Origin: Chloracidobacterium sp.
GTDB lineage: Bacteria > Acidobacteriota > Blastocatellia > Pyrinomonadales > Pyrinomonadaceae
DNA: 64,000 nucleotides
Direction of reading: 5' to 3'
Assembly (NCBI GenBank): GCA_016716365.1
Contig: JADJWM010000018.1
Coordinates: 310,001-374,000, forward strand
Position numbers and translations under genes: made by a program. Within the stretch, counting starts at the first letter, position 1. Each line of letters begins with the position of its first letter. The notes under the pieces were generated by a model. The model did no database searches. It was not told where the DNA came from and saw only the letters and a list, made by a program, of their open reading frames with translations. This document shows positions 26,729 to 35,844 of the stretch, in pieces.

Positions 26729-26754
26729 TTCGTGTGGAGGAGATTCGAGGTGAT

Positions 26755-27204
26755 TCAGGCGGCCAAACGCGACTTTACGGCCTCGCTCACGGCACGGCCG
26801 TCAGCGGTTTTTCCGGCCAGCTTTGCCATCGCCGCTTTCATCACGGCGCCCATATCTTTCATCGACGATGCTCCGGTCTCGGCGACCGCATCGGCGACGG
26901 CCGCGTCGATCTCTTCGGCGGACGCGGCTTGCGGCAAATAGACCTCGATATGCGTGATCTCCTTCGCTTCCTTTTCAACAAGGTCCGCACGGCCGCCCTT
27001 CTGATACTGTTCGATCGAGTCCCGCCGCTGTTTCACCAATGACTGCAGTGCCTTCTGCACCTCTTCGTCGGTCAGATCGCCGCCCTTTTCGATCTTGCGG
27101 TTCATCAGGTTGGCTTTGACCATCCGAAGCGTCGATAGGCGCTCGGCATCCTTGGCCTTCATCGCCTCCGTGATATCGGCAATTATCTTTTCGTTCAGGG
27201 TCAT
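26755..27204 (-). CDS. yqeY: GatB/YqeY domain protein
   Basis: 149 residues from the ATG at 27204 (MTLNEKIIADITEAMKAKD), the usual YqeY start; the open frame reaches 17 codons further. The YqeY domain is seen in LRMVKANLMNRKIEKG, LQSLVKQRRDSIEQY, LPQAASAEEI and the C-terminal SMKDMGAVMKAAMAKLAGK(T)ADGR block. YqeY relates to the C-terminal tRNA-binding part of GatB, but its cellular function is unproven. Confidence 0.92.
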   Translation of the reverse strand: MTLNEKIIADITEAMKAKDAERLSTLRMVKANLMNRKIEKGGDLTDEEVQKALQSLVKQRRDSIEQYQKGGRADLVEKEAKEITHIEVYLPQAASAEEIDAAVADAVAETGASSMKDMGAVMKAAMAKLAGKTADGRAVSEAVKSRLAA

Positions 27205-27232
27205 AGTCGAATATCCGTCGCTCAGCAAGCTG

Positions 27233-28045
27233 TCAAGGGACAAAATTGTAGACAATTAGGCCAATCACCTTAATGGGTTCGCCCGATTCAAGCTTCATCG
27301 GAGTAAACTTTGCATCGCAAGCCGCAACAACGGACGCAGGACGGAGCAACGGATGTCCGGAAACGGCCTCAGCCGAAAACACCCCACCGTCCGTGTCGAT
27401 CAATACCTGGACCGAGACAGTTCCCGATGCCTTGACGGCTAACGCCGCTGGCGGGTATCTTGGCTTCGCGAGGTCTGTCGCCTTACCGTTCAACACGCCT
27501 CCTTTGACCTCACCGTTCTCGTTGAGTTCGGACGGTTGCGCTATCCGAACAGTCGGCAGCGGTCCCGAGAAAGTTCGATCTCCCCAACGGTCAACTTTTA
27601 ATTCTTCTTTATTATCAGGCGAGGCAGATACCGGGCCCTTGTATTCGGTGCCTGTAGTTGAGCGCACAGTTTTCTCAGGAAAATTGAATCCGACCAGCGA
27701 TCTTGTGATGCCCTCGGAAGCATCCACCGGTTCGAGTTTTACGAGTAGGGACGCTTTTGCCGACACGTCACGCAATGCAAGAACATCCGGACGGGTGACC
27801 TGCTGGCAAACGTGTCCCGGCCCGGTCGGCTCACCGACGTCTACGACATTACCGCTGGCATCCACAATGACAGGTACCCTTACAAGCCCTCCAAGTCCAG
27901 TTTTGACCGCCGAGTCAGGGATCGGGACTTTCGGTCCTGAAATAACTTTGCGTTCGTAAACTATCGAAACCGCTTCACCACTTTGCGCAAACACTACTGA
28001 GCCAAGTATGGAAATCGAAAGGCCTATGAGAGTGGGTCTTAACAT
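27233..28045 (-). CDS. Exported TonB-C-terminal-like protein
   Basis: 270 residues from the ATG at 28045, which yields a signal peptide (MLRPTLIGLSISILGSVVFAQ). The C-terminal 80 residues are TonB-like: KPRYPPAALAVKASGTVSVQVLIDTDGGVFSAEAVSGHPLL...AAC.AKFTPMKLESGEP. A related half-repeat is visible in the N-terminal part (GGLVRVPVIVDASGNVVDV). The canonical membrane anchor and Pro-rich spacer of TonB are missing, so it may be a periplasmic partner rather than the energy transducer itself. Confidence 0.8.
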   Translation of the reverse strand: MLRPTLIGLSISILGSVVFAQSGEAVSIVYERKVISGPKVPIPDSAVKTGLGGLVRVPVIVDASGNVVDVGEPTGPGHVCQQVTRPDVLALRDVSAKASLLVKLEPVDASEGITRSLVGFNFPEKTVRSTTGTEYKGPVSASPDNKEELKVDRWGDRTFSGPLPTVRIAQPSELNENGEVKGGVLNGKATDLAKPRYPPAALAVKASGTVSVQVLIDTDGGVFSAEAVSGHPLLRPASVVAACDAKFTPMKLESGEPIKVIGLIVYNFVP

Positions 28046-28154
28046 AACGACAAGATTAGCATCAAGAAATATGGGCGGCAACAAAAATACAAGATTCGGC
28101 CGATCGCAGGGTGTCGGCTCGGAACGCCTATGCTAATCTGGCAATTCGAAATTT

Positions 28155-29984
28155 ATGAAGCTCAGGTGGCGATTCGGGGTTATTGCAGGCGTGGTGCTTG
28201 CTATTTTTTGTCTTTATCCCCAGTTCAAGATGCATTATCTGCGGGGCGATGCGTGGAACGGGCATTATGCCTACAATGACATCGACGAGGTCGCCTATGC
28301 TTCCTATGTGCGGGCATTGATAGATGGCCGTCCGCGCAAGAACGATCCTTACTCCGGCCGCGATGAATCGCCCACGACTCCGCAGCCCGAATCGCTTTTC
28401 TCGATCCAGTTTGCGGCACCTTACACGATCGCGGTCCCTGCACGCATCTTCGGGATCGGCACGCCCTGGGCGATGACGATCGCCGGGGCCCTCGCGGGCT
28501 TTATTGCGGCGTTGGCGGGTTTCTGGCTGATCGCACGTCTGACCGGCAGCAATTGGTTCGGGATGGCGGGTTCGATCGCGGTGTTTGCCGGGGGAGCCCT
28601 CTTCGCCGGTGAAGGCGCGATTCTTGAGGTCCTTTTCGACGGCTTCTCATATCCCTATTTCCCGGGCTTTCGGCGATACATACCTGCACTTGCGATGGCA
28701 GGGTTCTTTCTGATGTGCGGGGCACTGTGGCAGGTACTCGACCGGAAAGTGGGAGAAGAAGCTGGCGATTCCGACGGGTCGATCGCCCGGCGGGAATGGG
28801 CTCTGGCGGCGATGGCTGCCCTCTGCTTCGGCTACACCGTATATTCTTACTTCTATGTTTGGACAACGGCGGCAGCGTTTCTGGCCTGCGTGTTTCTCGT
28901 TTCTGCGGTGGAACGTCCGATCCGGTGGCAGCGGGATCTGAAGCTCCTAACCGCGATCGGAACACTGTGCGGCCTTCTTCTCCTGCCCTATGCTTACCTG
29001 CTTTCGAAACGGTCTGACACGCTCGACCACGTTCAACTGCTGGTTTACACGCGCGCGCCGGATCTTTTCCGCGTGCCGGAGTACATTGCTTTCGTCGTCC
29101 TCCTCATCCTTATCGCCGGCCTCGCAACCGGGCGATTTGCGATGAAGGACCGGTCGACCATTTTCACGCTTGCCCTTGCGCTCGTACCGTTTGTTATCTT
29201 CAACCAGCAGATCATAACGGGGCGGTCTCTCCAGCCGATCCACTACCAGGTCTTTATCGGCAATTACGTGGCCGGCACGGCCCTTGTTTTGGCGGTCGGG
29301 ATGATCGCCCGAACTTATTTGACCGCAAACGGAACCGTGGCAAAAGTTGCCTGCACGGCCCTTGCGATGGTCGCTACGGCCTGGGGACTTGTCGAGTGTC
29401 ATTACACGGTGAGAGTTCTTGATGAAGCCAATATCGAACGGGACGCGGCATTGCCGGTAGCGAAACGGCTTGAGGAACTAGCGTCCGCAGAGCCGGATCC
29501 TTATCGAACAACGGTACTGGCCTTTGATATGATCCAGGCTGACGACCTTCCTTCTGTGGCCCCGCAGAACGTGCTTTGGGCGCGTCATCAGCACGTTTTT
29601 GCCGGCCTAAGCTGGGAGGAAAGCAAGGAGCGCTACTACCAGTTCCTGCACTACCAAAATGTCGATGAACGCCGGCTCGACCATTTGCTCAAGAACGATT
29701 TCGTTTCGCAGATCGCTCTTTTCGGCTGGGGCAGGCACACCGACCGTCTTAGTTTTGACGCGAAACCCCTGACATACGGCGAGGTGAATGACGAGGTCGC
29801 AAACTACTGGGCGTACAGGCAGAATTTCGGCATCGCACAGGCCTCGAACCCGCTCCTCAGTTTCGTAGTGGTGAATAATGACGCACGGACCGACCTTTCC
29901 GTCCTCGATCGCTGGTATGAGCGGGATGCCGGCGAAGTGATCGGGAAGTACACCCTTTACCGGGTAAAGCTGCGCGGGGAATAA
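28155..29984 (+). CDS. Polytopic membrane protein, possible GT-C glycosyltransferase
   Basis: 609 residues, an N-terminal signal-anchor-like helix (FGVIAGVVLAIFCLY) and about nine further helices to residue 420, then a soluble C-terminal domain of about 190 residues. The loop after helix 1 contains YNDIDEVAYASYVRALIDG, whose D-x-DE acidic pattern is where GT-C enzymes place catalytic acids. The overall layout recalls the other GT-C-like protein at 9852, although similarity outside the layout is slight. Function unproven. Confidence 0.6.
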   Translation: MKLRWRFGVIAGVVLAIFCLYPQFKMHYLRGDAWNGHYAYNDIDEVAYASYVRALIDGRPRKNDPYSGRDESPTTPQPESLFSIQFAAPYTIAVPARIFGIGTPWAMTIAGALAGFIAALAGFWLIARLTGSNWFGMAGSIAVFAGGALFAGEGAILEVLFDGFSYPYFPGFRRYIPALAMAGFFLMCGALWQVLDRKVGEEAGDSDGSIARREWALAAMAALCFGYTVYSYFYVWTTAAAFLACVFLVSAVERPIRWQRDLKLLTAIGTLCGLLLLPYAYLLSKRSDTLDHVQLLVYTRAPDLFRVPEYIAFVVLLILIAGLATGRFAMKDRSTIFTLALALVPFVIFNQQIITGRSLQPIHYQVFIGNYVAGTALVLAVGMIARTYLTANGTVAKVACTALAMVATAWGLVECHYTVRVLDEANIERDAALPVAKRLEELASAEPDPYRTTVLAFDMIQADDLPSVAPQNVLWARHQHVFAGLSWEESKERYYQFLHYQNVDERRLDHLLKNDFVSQIALFGWGRHTDRLSFDAKPLTYGEVNDEVANYWAYRQNFGIAQASNPLLSFVVVNNDARTDLSVLDRWYERDAGEVIGKYTLYRVKLRGE

Positions 29985-29990
29985 TCGGAC

Positions 29991-30019
29991 AAAAAAATGA
30001 CCGCCTCTGAAGGGCGGTC
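29991..30019 (-). terminator. Intrinsic terminator, possibly bidirectional
   Basis: A perfect 7-base stem, GACCGCC (29999-30005) with GGCGGTC (30013-30019), has seven A residues on its left flank, that is a T tract for the minus-strand 82-residue gene. The right flank is T-rich (GATATTTATTGCTATTTT), so it may also terminate the plus-strand membrane protein gene ending at 29984. Confidence 0.75.
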
Positions 30020-30048
30020 GATATTTATTGCTATTTTATTATTACTAC

Positions 30049-30297
30049 TTAAGCTGCCAACAGGTCGTTCGAAGTCTCGGCGAATACTCGCCTGCCGTTC
30101 AATGCGTCGTCGATGATCTCACGGACGGCCGATGCATCAGGATTAACATCCATTCGAGCACAGGCCCGAAGATGTCTGATGATCCCTTCCGTGGCGATCT
30201 CAACGGCATCGCCGGTCAGTTTCGAGAAACGACGAGCCTGGATATGATCGATCTGCAAGATCCTATCCTGCAGAGTCATTGGTTTAGCTGCTGCCAC
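30049..30297 (-). CDS. 82-residue protein of unknown function
   Basis: GTG start at 30297 with AAGGAGAG upstream; an internal ATG six codons later is the alternative. The peptide is helical and soluble (QDRILQIDHIQARRFSKLTGDAVEIATEGIIRHL then REIIDDALNGRRVF). I do not recognise the family. It has its own promoter candidate (30473-30501) and terminator (29991-30019), which together support a real gene. Confidence 0.7.
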   Translation of the reverse strand: MAAAKPMTLQDRILQIDHIQARRFSKLTGDAVEIATEGIIRHLRACARMDVNPDASAVREIIDDALNGRRVFAETSNDLLAA

Positions 30298-30382
30298 GTT
30301 GTTTACTCTCCTTGTAAATGATCTGATTTTTCAAATAACCGTAAGCCTTAAAAAACTGGTTCCCGTCCGGGTGCTCATTCAT
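30284..30382 (-). CDS. Possible 32-residue leader peptide overlapping the 82-residue gene
   Basis: An ATG at 30382, preceded by GGAGTGCG, opens a 32-residue frame (starts MNEHPDGNQFFKAYG) that ends at a TAA 14 bases inside the following gene, in a different frame. Its last codons contain the Shine-Dalgarno of the 82-residue gene, a layout fit for translational coupling. Evidence is limited to the start signals and overlap, so it may be fortuitous. Confidence 0.3.
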   Translation of the reverse strand: MNEHPDGNQFFKAYGYLKNQIIYKESKQRGSS

Positions 30383-30472
30383 CGCACTCCATCCAATTGA
30401 TTAGTTGAAGTTCTCAACCTATCCGTTGCAAATTAAGGGGGAATACAGTTTCGCTACCGACTTTGTAAGGAA

Positions 30473-30501
30473 ATCGTAACAGAACAGGACAGATTTGTCA
30501 C
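30473..30501 (-). promoter_or_regulatory. Sigma70-type promoter for the 82-residue gene
   Basis: On the minus strand: GTGACA (30496-30501), a 17-base spacer, then TACGAT (30473-30478) preceded by TGT, an extended -10. It lies about 175 bases upstream of the GTG start, leaving a long leader that contains the 32-codon ORF. The rest of the 30383-30603 interval shows only AT-rich sequence and the HU terminator. Confidence 0.45.
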
Positions 30502-30548
30502 CAACTTTTTTTGGCGAAGCGTGAAAAAATTTTGAACCGTTAGAAACG

Positions 30549-30578
30549 AAAAGGCCGAAGCCCAATCAGGCTCCGGCC
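30549..30578 (-). terminator. Intrinsic terminator of the HU gene
   Basis: Minus strand: GGCCGGAGCC, a short loop, GGGCTTCGGCC, then TTTTCGTTT. The stem has one mismatch and sits 25 bases past the HU stop codon. Confidence 0.7.
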
Positions 30579-30603
30579 GTTCCGCTAAAACCTTATTAGA
30601 GGC

Positions 30604-30891
30604 CTATTTGCCTCCGACCGCATCCTTCATCGCCTTTCCAAGACGGAACTTCACGGTCGTCTTGGCCGGGATCTTGATCACCGCGCCGGTCGCCGGATTG
30701 CGGCCCTCGCGGGCCTTGCGGGTTGCCTTTACCAGCTTGCCGAAGCCGGGAAGCGTGAATTCGCCGTTCTTCTTTACTTCCGAAACGGCGAGTGCCGCGA
30801 TCGCATCAAAAAGCCCTTTGACTTCGGTCTTTTTTAGTCCCGAGCTTTCTGCCAAAGAATTGACGATCTCCGTTTGTGTCATACGAGCCAT
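30604..30891 (-). CDS. hup: HU family DNA-binding protein
   Basis: 95-residue nucleoid protein with the HU signature GFGKLVKATRKAREGRNPATGAVIKIPAKTTVKFRLGKAMKD, including the DNA-wrapping beta-arm (RNPATG). It has a GGAGG Shine-Dalgarno (TTGGAGGTTACTCAAAACT before the ATG) and its own terminator. HU versus IHF: no IHF-specific features seen. Confidence 0.96.
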   Translation of the reverse strand: MARMTQTEIVNSLAESSGLKKTEVKGLFDAIAALAVSEVKKNGEFTLPGFGKLVKATRKAREGRNPATGAVIKIPAKTTVKFRLGKAMKDAVGGK

Positions 30892-31006
30892 AGTTTTGAG
30901 TAACCTCCAATCGGATTGAGAATCTTAATCTTGCAATTAACTTACAGATCTGCCTGCTTTTGGATACAGGGGAAAGAACAAATGACCTTCGGCTTCCCGG
31001 TTGGGA

Positions 31007-31083
31007 TGGTCGGGGCGGCAAGATTCGAACTTGCGGCCTCACGGTCCCAAACCGTGCGCACTACCAGGCTGTGCTACGCCCCG
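31007..31083 (-). tRNA. tRNA-Pro (anticodon TGG)
   Basis: Cloverleaf on the minus strand: acceptor CGGGGCG pairs with CGCCCCG (C1-G72, a proline identity feature), D-arm GCAC/GTGC, anticodon arm CACGG-TTTGGGA-CCGTG with anticodon TGG, variable loop AGGCC, T-arm GCAAG-TTCGAAT-CTTGC, discriminator A and an encoded CCA (31007-31009). Confidence 0.97.
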
Positions 31084-31144
31084 AATTGTCTAGTGCAACG
31101 CTACCAAGTGTCGAATTCTACAAGCGAAAAATAGAGTGGTCAAG

Positions 31145-31759
31145 TCAAACCGCCGTAAAACCAAGCAAATATCGCATTATTTTCATTCCGGCCTGTGCCC
31201 GGTGGCTTATTCGGTTCTTGATCTCACCGCTCAGCTCAGCGAACGTGCGATCATATCCTTCGGGGATGAAGACCGGGTCGTACCCGAATCCGCCCGAACC
31301 GGACGGGACCGACGCTATCCGGCCGGGGCAAACTCCTTCTTCAAGTGCAAGGATCCGGCCGTCGGTATCGGCCAAAGCGATCGAGCAGACGAAGCGGGCC
31401 GATCGGCCCTGACCGTCAACGGCATCGAGATCCTTGAGGAGCTTCCGGATCCTGTCGGCGTCGGATGCGCCCGGGCCGCCGTAGCGGGCCGACAGAACTC
31501 CGGGTGCGCCGGCAAGCGCATCGACCTCAAGCCCGGAATCGTCGGCGATCGCGGCTGTTCGGGCAAGTGCGGCATAGCCCGCGGCCTTTAACACTGCGTT
31601 CTCGGCGAAGGTCGTTCCGGTTTCTTCTATCTCGCCGATCTCCGGAAAGTCGGCCAGGCTCACGAATTCGAAACCGGAAGCGGAGAAAAGGCGCTTCATC
31701 TCGCCTGCCTTTCCGGGATTGCGCGTTGCCAGAAGTATCGGGCCCATCATCGTCGCCAT
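31145..31759 (-). CDS. rdgB: XTP/dITP diphosphatase (non-canonical purine NTP pyrophosphatase)
   Basis: Cleans the nucleotide pool of dITP and XTP. 204 residues. The family motifs are present: LLATRNPGKAGEM (binding of triphosphate), TFAENAVLKA, ADDSGLEVDAL, GVLSARYGGPGASD, GSGGFGYDPVFIPEG and the C-terminal ISHRAQA. Two further ATG codons follow within the first five residues, so the exact start is uncertain by up to four codons. Confidence 0.96.
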   Translation of the reverse strand: MATMMGPILLATRNPGKAGEMKRLFSASGFEFVSLADFPEIGEIEETGTTFAENAVLKAAGYAALARTAAIADDSGLEVDALAGAPGVLSARYGGPGASDADRIRKLLKDLDAVDGQGRSARFVCSIALADTDGRILALEEGVCPGRIASVPSGSGGFGYDPVFIPEGYDRTFAELSGEIKNRISHRAQAGMKIMRYLLGFTAV

Positions 31760-31823
31760 ATGCCGAGTCGCTTTGGTGCGTCACTCGAAACCCGTTTTGT
31801 TAGAGGAAGTTAAAACCTTTTTA

Positions 31824-31853
31824 TTGCTTACGGGTCCGTTTCTAGTGTATAAA
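31824..31853 (+). promoter_or_regulatory. Candidate promoter for the 446-residue protein
   Basis: TTGCTT (31824-31829), 18-base spacing, then TATAAA (31848-31853) in an AT-rich stretch (GTATAAAATATATA). It lies 62 bases before the TTG start at 31915. The -35 match is modest; the -10 is good. Confidence 0.45.
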
Positions 31854-31914
31854 ATATATAGCGGAAAGTTCACTTTTCGCATTCCCACCCGCATAATCGT
31901 TTCAGGAAGCCCAC

Positions 31915-33255
31915 TTGAATACGTCTCTAGAAATTGCGACCCAGACAGATACCCCGATGTTACAGCCCACTGTTTCGGCCAAAGGCTTCGCCGTGCCCGC
32001 CCGCATCGAACGCGACGCCGCCGAGCCGTTGTTCGAAATAGGCCTCTGGCTTTGCGGCCTGGAAAGCTTCTTGTGCAATTGGGACCGGATCTCACGCGAT
32101 GCAGCAAGGTACGGCGATCCGGAAGCGGCATGGTCGAGGGAATTTCGGCTTACCTATACCGCCCTGTTGAAATGTGCCGAACTCAACCATGAGCTGCGAG
32201 CCGGCTTGTCGCGTTCGCGGAAAGAACCATCGAGGAACGAGCACTCGGAGATCGACAATTACCGGGTGGCGGACTGTGACCGATTTCTGCTCGAGATCCG
32301 CGAGTTGATGATCCTCAATCGCAATCTGCTCGGCGGGCACGACCTGAAATTCGACGCCTGGAAAGCCTGGAACGAGTTATTGGTCGAGAGGCTCAGAAGC
32401 TCGCCCGCGGCATCGAAGTTCGCCTCCGGCTGGGGAGCCGACAGCGTTTCGCATCTTCCGGGCGATCTGAAGAAACTGTTGTCCAGACGAGGCCTCTCTT
32501 TTTCGGACAGGGCGGACCTGACTGAGGTATTGTCTCGATTTGCGTTGATCATGCGATCGCTCGGGGTTATCGGTTCGATGCTTCGCAACGATGAACCGCT
32601 GAAGCCCACCGTGCTGATCTTCGCCAAGGTCCATGAGGTCTCGCAAAGCCTGATCAGTTTTATCAACAACCGCCTGACGCGATTCCAGGACGAAAGTGCC
32701 GAGCTTTTCTCTTCGCTCGACGGGGCGTCTTACACGGCTTCGCTCGAATTGAAAAAGGTATATCAGCAGGAATTGACCGGCATAGTCGGGATCCGGCCCG
32801 CACCTTCGATCCATGCGAAGGTTGAGACGGCCTATGCCTCGTTGAACGACAGCTTCGAACAGATCCTTGCAGGATTCGCCCGTTTGGTCGATCCGCAGGT
32901 GGTGGTGACCGACCTGTTTCCCGGGATCCATCTTAAGCTCGAACGGTCACTTTCACTTCGCCGGCATTTGTGGAAGGCCCTTCAGGCGGTAAAGAACGCC
33001 GAGGCCGACCCGCGGCCGGCTTTGGTCGACGCCGTCCGAAAAGAGCTCACCATTTTCATGGCCGAACCCATCGAATATCTATTCTTCAAGGACCGCGACA
33101 CTCTGGAGAGGTTTGCCGAAGAGGTCATCGCGACCAGCGACACGAAAGACCTGGTGCCGATCCTCCATCGATTCGGGGCGTATCTCGAAACGCTTTTCGG
33201 CCTGGTGAATATGAGGACGGTCCTGGCTTCCCATCCATTTGTCGAAGGCAGGTAA
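31915..33255 (+). CDS. Hypothetical 446-residue helical protein
   Basis: TTG start at 31915 with AGGAAG six bases upstream; an ATG 14 codons later is the alternative. The protein is soluble and mostly helical, with no signal peptide or transmembrane segment: an N-domain with FEIGLWLCGLESFLCNWDRI, a middle with RALIMRSLG-type helices and a C-domain ending FGAYLETLFGLVNMRTVL. No catalytic motif is visible and I do not recognise the family. It is convergent with the permease gene (6 bases apart). Confidence 0.75.
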   Translation: MNTSLEIATQTDTPMLQPTVSAKGFAVPARIERDAAEPLFEIGLWLCGLESFLCNWDRISRDAARYGDPEAAWSREFRLTYTALLKCAELNHELRAGLSRSRKEPSRNEHSEIDNYRVADCDRFLLEIRELMILNRNLLGGHDLKFDAWKAWNELLVERLRSSPAASKFASGWGADSVSHLPGDLKKLLSRRGLSFSDRADLTEVLSRFALIMRSLGVIGSMLRNDEPLKPTVLIFAKVHEVSQSLISFINNRLTRFQDESAELFSSLDGASYTASLELKKVYQQELTGIVGIRPAPSIHAKVETAYASLNDSFEQILAGFARLVDPQVVVTDLFPGIHLKLERSLSLRRHLWKALQAVKNAEADPRPALVDAVRKELTIFMAEPIEYLFFKDRDTLERFAEEVIATSDTKDLVPILHRFGAYLETLFGLVNMRTVLASHPFVEGR

Positions 33256-33261
33256 GATATC

Positions 33262-35787
33262 TCACTGAGAGCGGAGCGTTGAGAGCGGCTTGCGGAAAAG
33301 CACGTCGAAGCTCGACGCGCATCCGACCAAAATAACGATCAGCGCCGTCGCCGCAATTCCGAAAACAAAGATCATCGGCTCGAACGTCCAATCGATCTCG
33401 AGGACGTATTTGCTGACCGCCCACGAAAGCACGGAGGCAAAGCCGGCCCCGATGATCCCCGCAAGCGACCCCAAAAGCCCGTATTCAGCGAATAGTACCA
33501 TTGCGAGTGACGGCCTTTTTGCCCCCAGGGTTTTCAGTATCGCGTTTTCATAGATGCGCTGGGACTTTGTAAGCGCGATGGAGCCGATCAGTATGAGGAT
33601 GCCGCTGAGAATAACGAAGCTCCCGACGAACGAGATCGCCAGGACGAAGTTGTTGACAAGCTTCTGAACGGTCGCCACGATATCTGCGACGTCGATTATC
33701 TGGATGTTTGGAAAGGCCGCCAAGAGGTCACGCTGGAGCCTTTGTCGTTCGGTCGGGGGTATCCGCTTGAGGACGGTGGCGGCAAACGTCTGCGGGGCGG
33801 AATCGAGTACGCCGGGCCGGAAGACAAAAATGAACGCCGTTCGCGTGTTTCGAAGGTCGATCTTGCGAATATTGCCGATCTGGGTCGTGATCTTTCGGCC
33901 CGAAATATCAAACGTGATCGAATCGCCGACGCCAACCTTCAACCGCTGGGCCATCTGTTCCTCAACCGACACCTGCGGGACGTCCGCAGCCAAGGAATCC
34001 CACCAACCGCCGGCGACCACCGACTCGTTCACATCAAGATTCGCCCGATAAGTGACCGCGAACTCGCGCCCGATCTGGCCTTGCTGCTGCCGCACCTCCC
34101 TCTGCTGGAAGTTGAAGGCCTGTCCGTTGACATGCGAGATCCGCGCCCGGATCGTGGGCGTCGCTTCGGCCTTTTCGCCGGTCCTGTCTTCGACCAAACC
34201 GACAAGCCGCTCTATCTGGCTTTTCTGAATATCGACGAAGAAAAGGCTCGGAAGACGCTGGTTACGCGTGAGGTCAAATTCCCGTATGAGATTTGCCTGG
34301 AGCGATTGAACGGCCAGGACCACAAAACACCCAAGTCCGACCGCGAGAAGGATTATCCTCGTTTGGTTGCCGGGCCGGTAAAGCGAGTTGATGGCCTGCC
34401 TGAGGCTGAACGAGCCCAATACCTTCAAGCGCCGGAGTACCGAAGTGAGAAGCAGTGCGGCGAGGTAGAGTATGAGGGTGGTCACCGCAAGTCCGACAAG
34501 GAAGAAAGCGCCGATGAGGAATGAGCCCGCTTGCCAGACCGCCAGGCCCAGGAGCCCTGCGAGCGAGACCGCCGCGAATGCCCATTTTGTCGGGTCAAGC
34601 CTCCTCAGATTTACGTTGTTCTCATCCCGAAGGAGCAGCCTCGGTTTGATATTGCGGACCTGAAGCAATGGCAGAGCCGAGAAAAGTATCGAGATCGCAA
34701 CACCAAGGATCAGGCCCTGCACCACCGTCCAGGCCCCGACGGTGTAGGTCATCCGTTCGGGCAGAGTGTCGGCGAGGTTCAGTTTTGCGAGCCAAAGACC
34801 GCCCTGCGCAAGCACGACCCCGAAGAGGCTGCCAATAAAGCCCAGAGTAAGGATCTGCAGCAGATAGACCGAGATTATCCGCGTACCGCCCGCACCGAGA
34901 CACTTCAGCACCGCCACCGACTTCCGTTTTTGCTCAACGAACGCCCGGGCAACGTTCCACACGCCGACCCCGCCGAGAACCAGGATCAGGAGTCCGGTCA
35001 GCGAAAGGTAATTCTCCGTCCGGGCGAATTGTTCGCCGATATTCTCCTGCGTCTCGCGGTAGGACTGCACACCGATCGTCGTTCCGCGTAGCGCCTCGCG
35101 AAGCTGACGAACCAGTTCCGTCGGATTTTCGGACGTCCGATAGAGGATCCTTCGCCTGACCCGGCTCGAGTTTCGGGTGATACCGGCCGTTTCGAAGGCC
35201 GTCTTTGCCACGAACACGCGGGCACCGAGCCGAAATCCGCTTGAACCGCCGGGTTCCTCATCAAAAACATCGCGGACCTGAAATTCGGATTCGCCGATTC
35301 TGATCCGGTCGCCAACGTTGATCTTCAGGTCCTCTATCAGGATCTTGGCGACGACCGCGCCGTTGTCCTCAAGAAGCGCGAAATCGAACGGTCTGCCGTC
35401 ATCCAGGCGAAAGTCACCGACGAGCGGAAAAGGCGGCTCGATGCCCTTCAGTTCGACAAGCCGCGTGTTGGGGTTCGCCGCGTCGACGGGGCTGGCCATA
35501 GCATTCGTCGTGATCGCCTCGTTTCGCGCTTCGACGATCCCCGCCGCTTCGACCACTCTTTCTATCGTCGCGATCTCCGTCGGTGAAAAATCGGAGGTCG
35601 ACGTGAGTTCGATATCGGCCGTCATCAGGGCCCTTGCATCGGTACCGACGGCCCTGGTCAGGTTCTGGATGAGCGACCGAAGTGCGACGACCGAACCGAC
35701 GCCGAGGGCGATGCAGAGAAAAAAGAAAAGCAGCCGCCGCCATGAACTCCGGATCTCTCTGCGTGTCAGGTTGAAAATAAATCGCAT
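33262..35787 (-). CDS. ABC transporter permease, FtsX-like (YbbP-type)
   Basis: 841 residues. One N-terminal helix (LLFFFLCIALGVGSVVAL), a large periplasmic domain, then FtsX/MacB-type helix bundles near residues 250-430 and 700-830 with GGVGVWNVARAFVEQKRKSVAVLKCLGAGG and QRIYENAILKTLGAKRPSLAMVLFAEYGLLGS, both coupling motifs of this class. Together with the ATPase upstream and the GDSL esterase beyond, this is the YbbA/YbbP arrangement, thought to act in lipid or lipoprotein extrusion; the true substrate is unknown. Confidence 0.9.
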   Translation of the reverse strand: MRFIFNLTRREIRSSWRRLLFFFLCIALGVGSVVALRSLIQNLTRAVGTDARALMTADIELTSTSDFSPTEIATIERVVEAAGIVEARNEAITTNAMASPVDAANPNTRLVELKGIEPPFPLVGDFRLDDGRPFDFALLEDNGAVVAKILIEDLKINVGDRIRIGESEFQVRDVFDEEPGGSSGFRLGARVFVAKTAFETAGITRNSSRVRRRILYRTSENPTELVRQLREALRGTTIGVQSYRETQENIGEQFARTENYLSLTGLLILVLGGVGVWNVARAFVEQKRKSVAVLKCLGAGGTRIISVYLLQILTLGFIGSLFGVVLAQGGLWLAKLNLADTLPERMTYTVGAWTVVQGLILGVAISILFSALPLLQVRNIKPRLLLRDENNVNLRRLDPTKWAFAAVSLAGLLGLAVWQAGSFLIGAFFLVGLAVTTLILYLAALLLTSVLRRLKVLGSFSLRQAINSLYRPGNQTRIILLAVGLGCFVVLAVQSLQANLIREFDLTRNQRLPSLFFVDIQKSQIERLVGLVEDRTGEKAEATPTIRARISHVNGQAFNFQQREVRQQQGQIGREFAVTYRANLDVNESVVAGGWWDSLAADVPQVSVEEQMAQRLKVGVGDSITFDISGRKITTQIGNIRKIDLRNTRTAFIFVFRPGVLDSAPQTFAATVLKRIPPTERQRLQRDLLAAFPNIQIIDVADIVATVQKLVNNFVLAISFVGSFVILSGILILIGSIALTKSQRIYENAILKTLGAKRPSLAMVLFAEYGLLGSLAGIIGAGFASVLSWAVSKYVLEIDWTFEPMIFVFGIAATALIVILVGCASSFDVLFRKPLSTLRSQ

Positions 35788-35844
35788 CTTCGATCTGGGG
35801 TCCGCTCGAGCGGACGTCGCAAATCTTGCTTGGCCGGGACCTGT

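Noticed and set aside
9852..29984. The two 609-residue membrane proteins as duplicates
   Set aside because: Equal length is a coincidence; apart from general layout the sequences do not align by eye.
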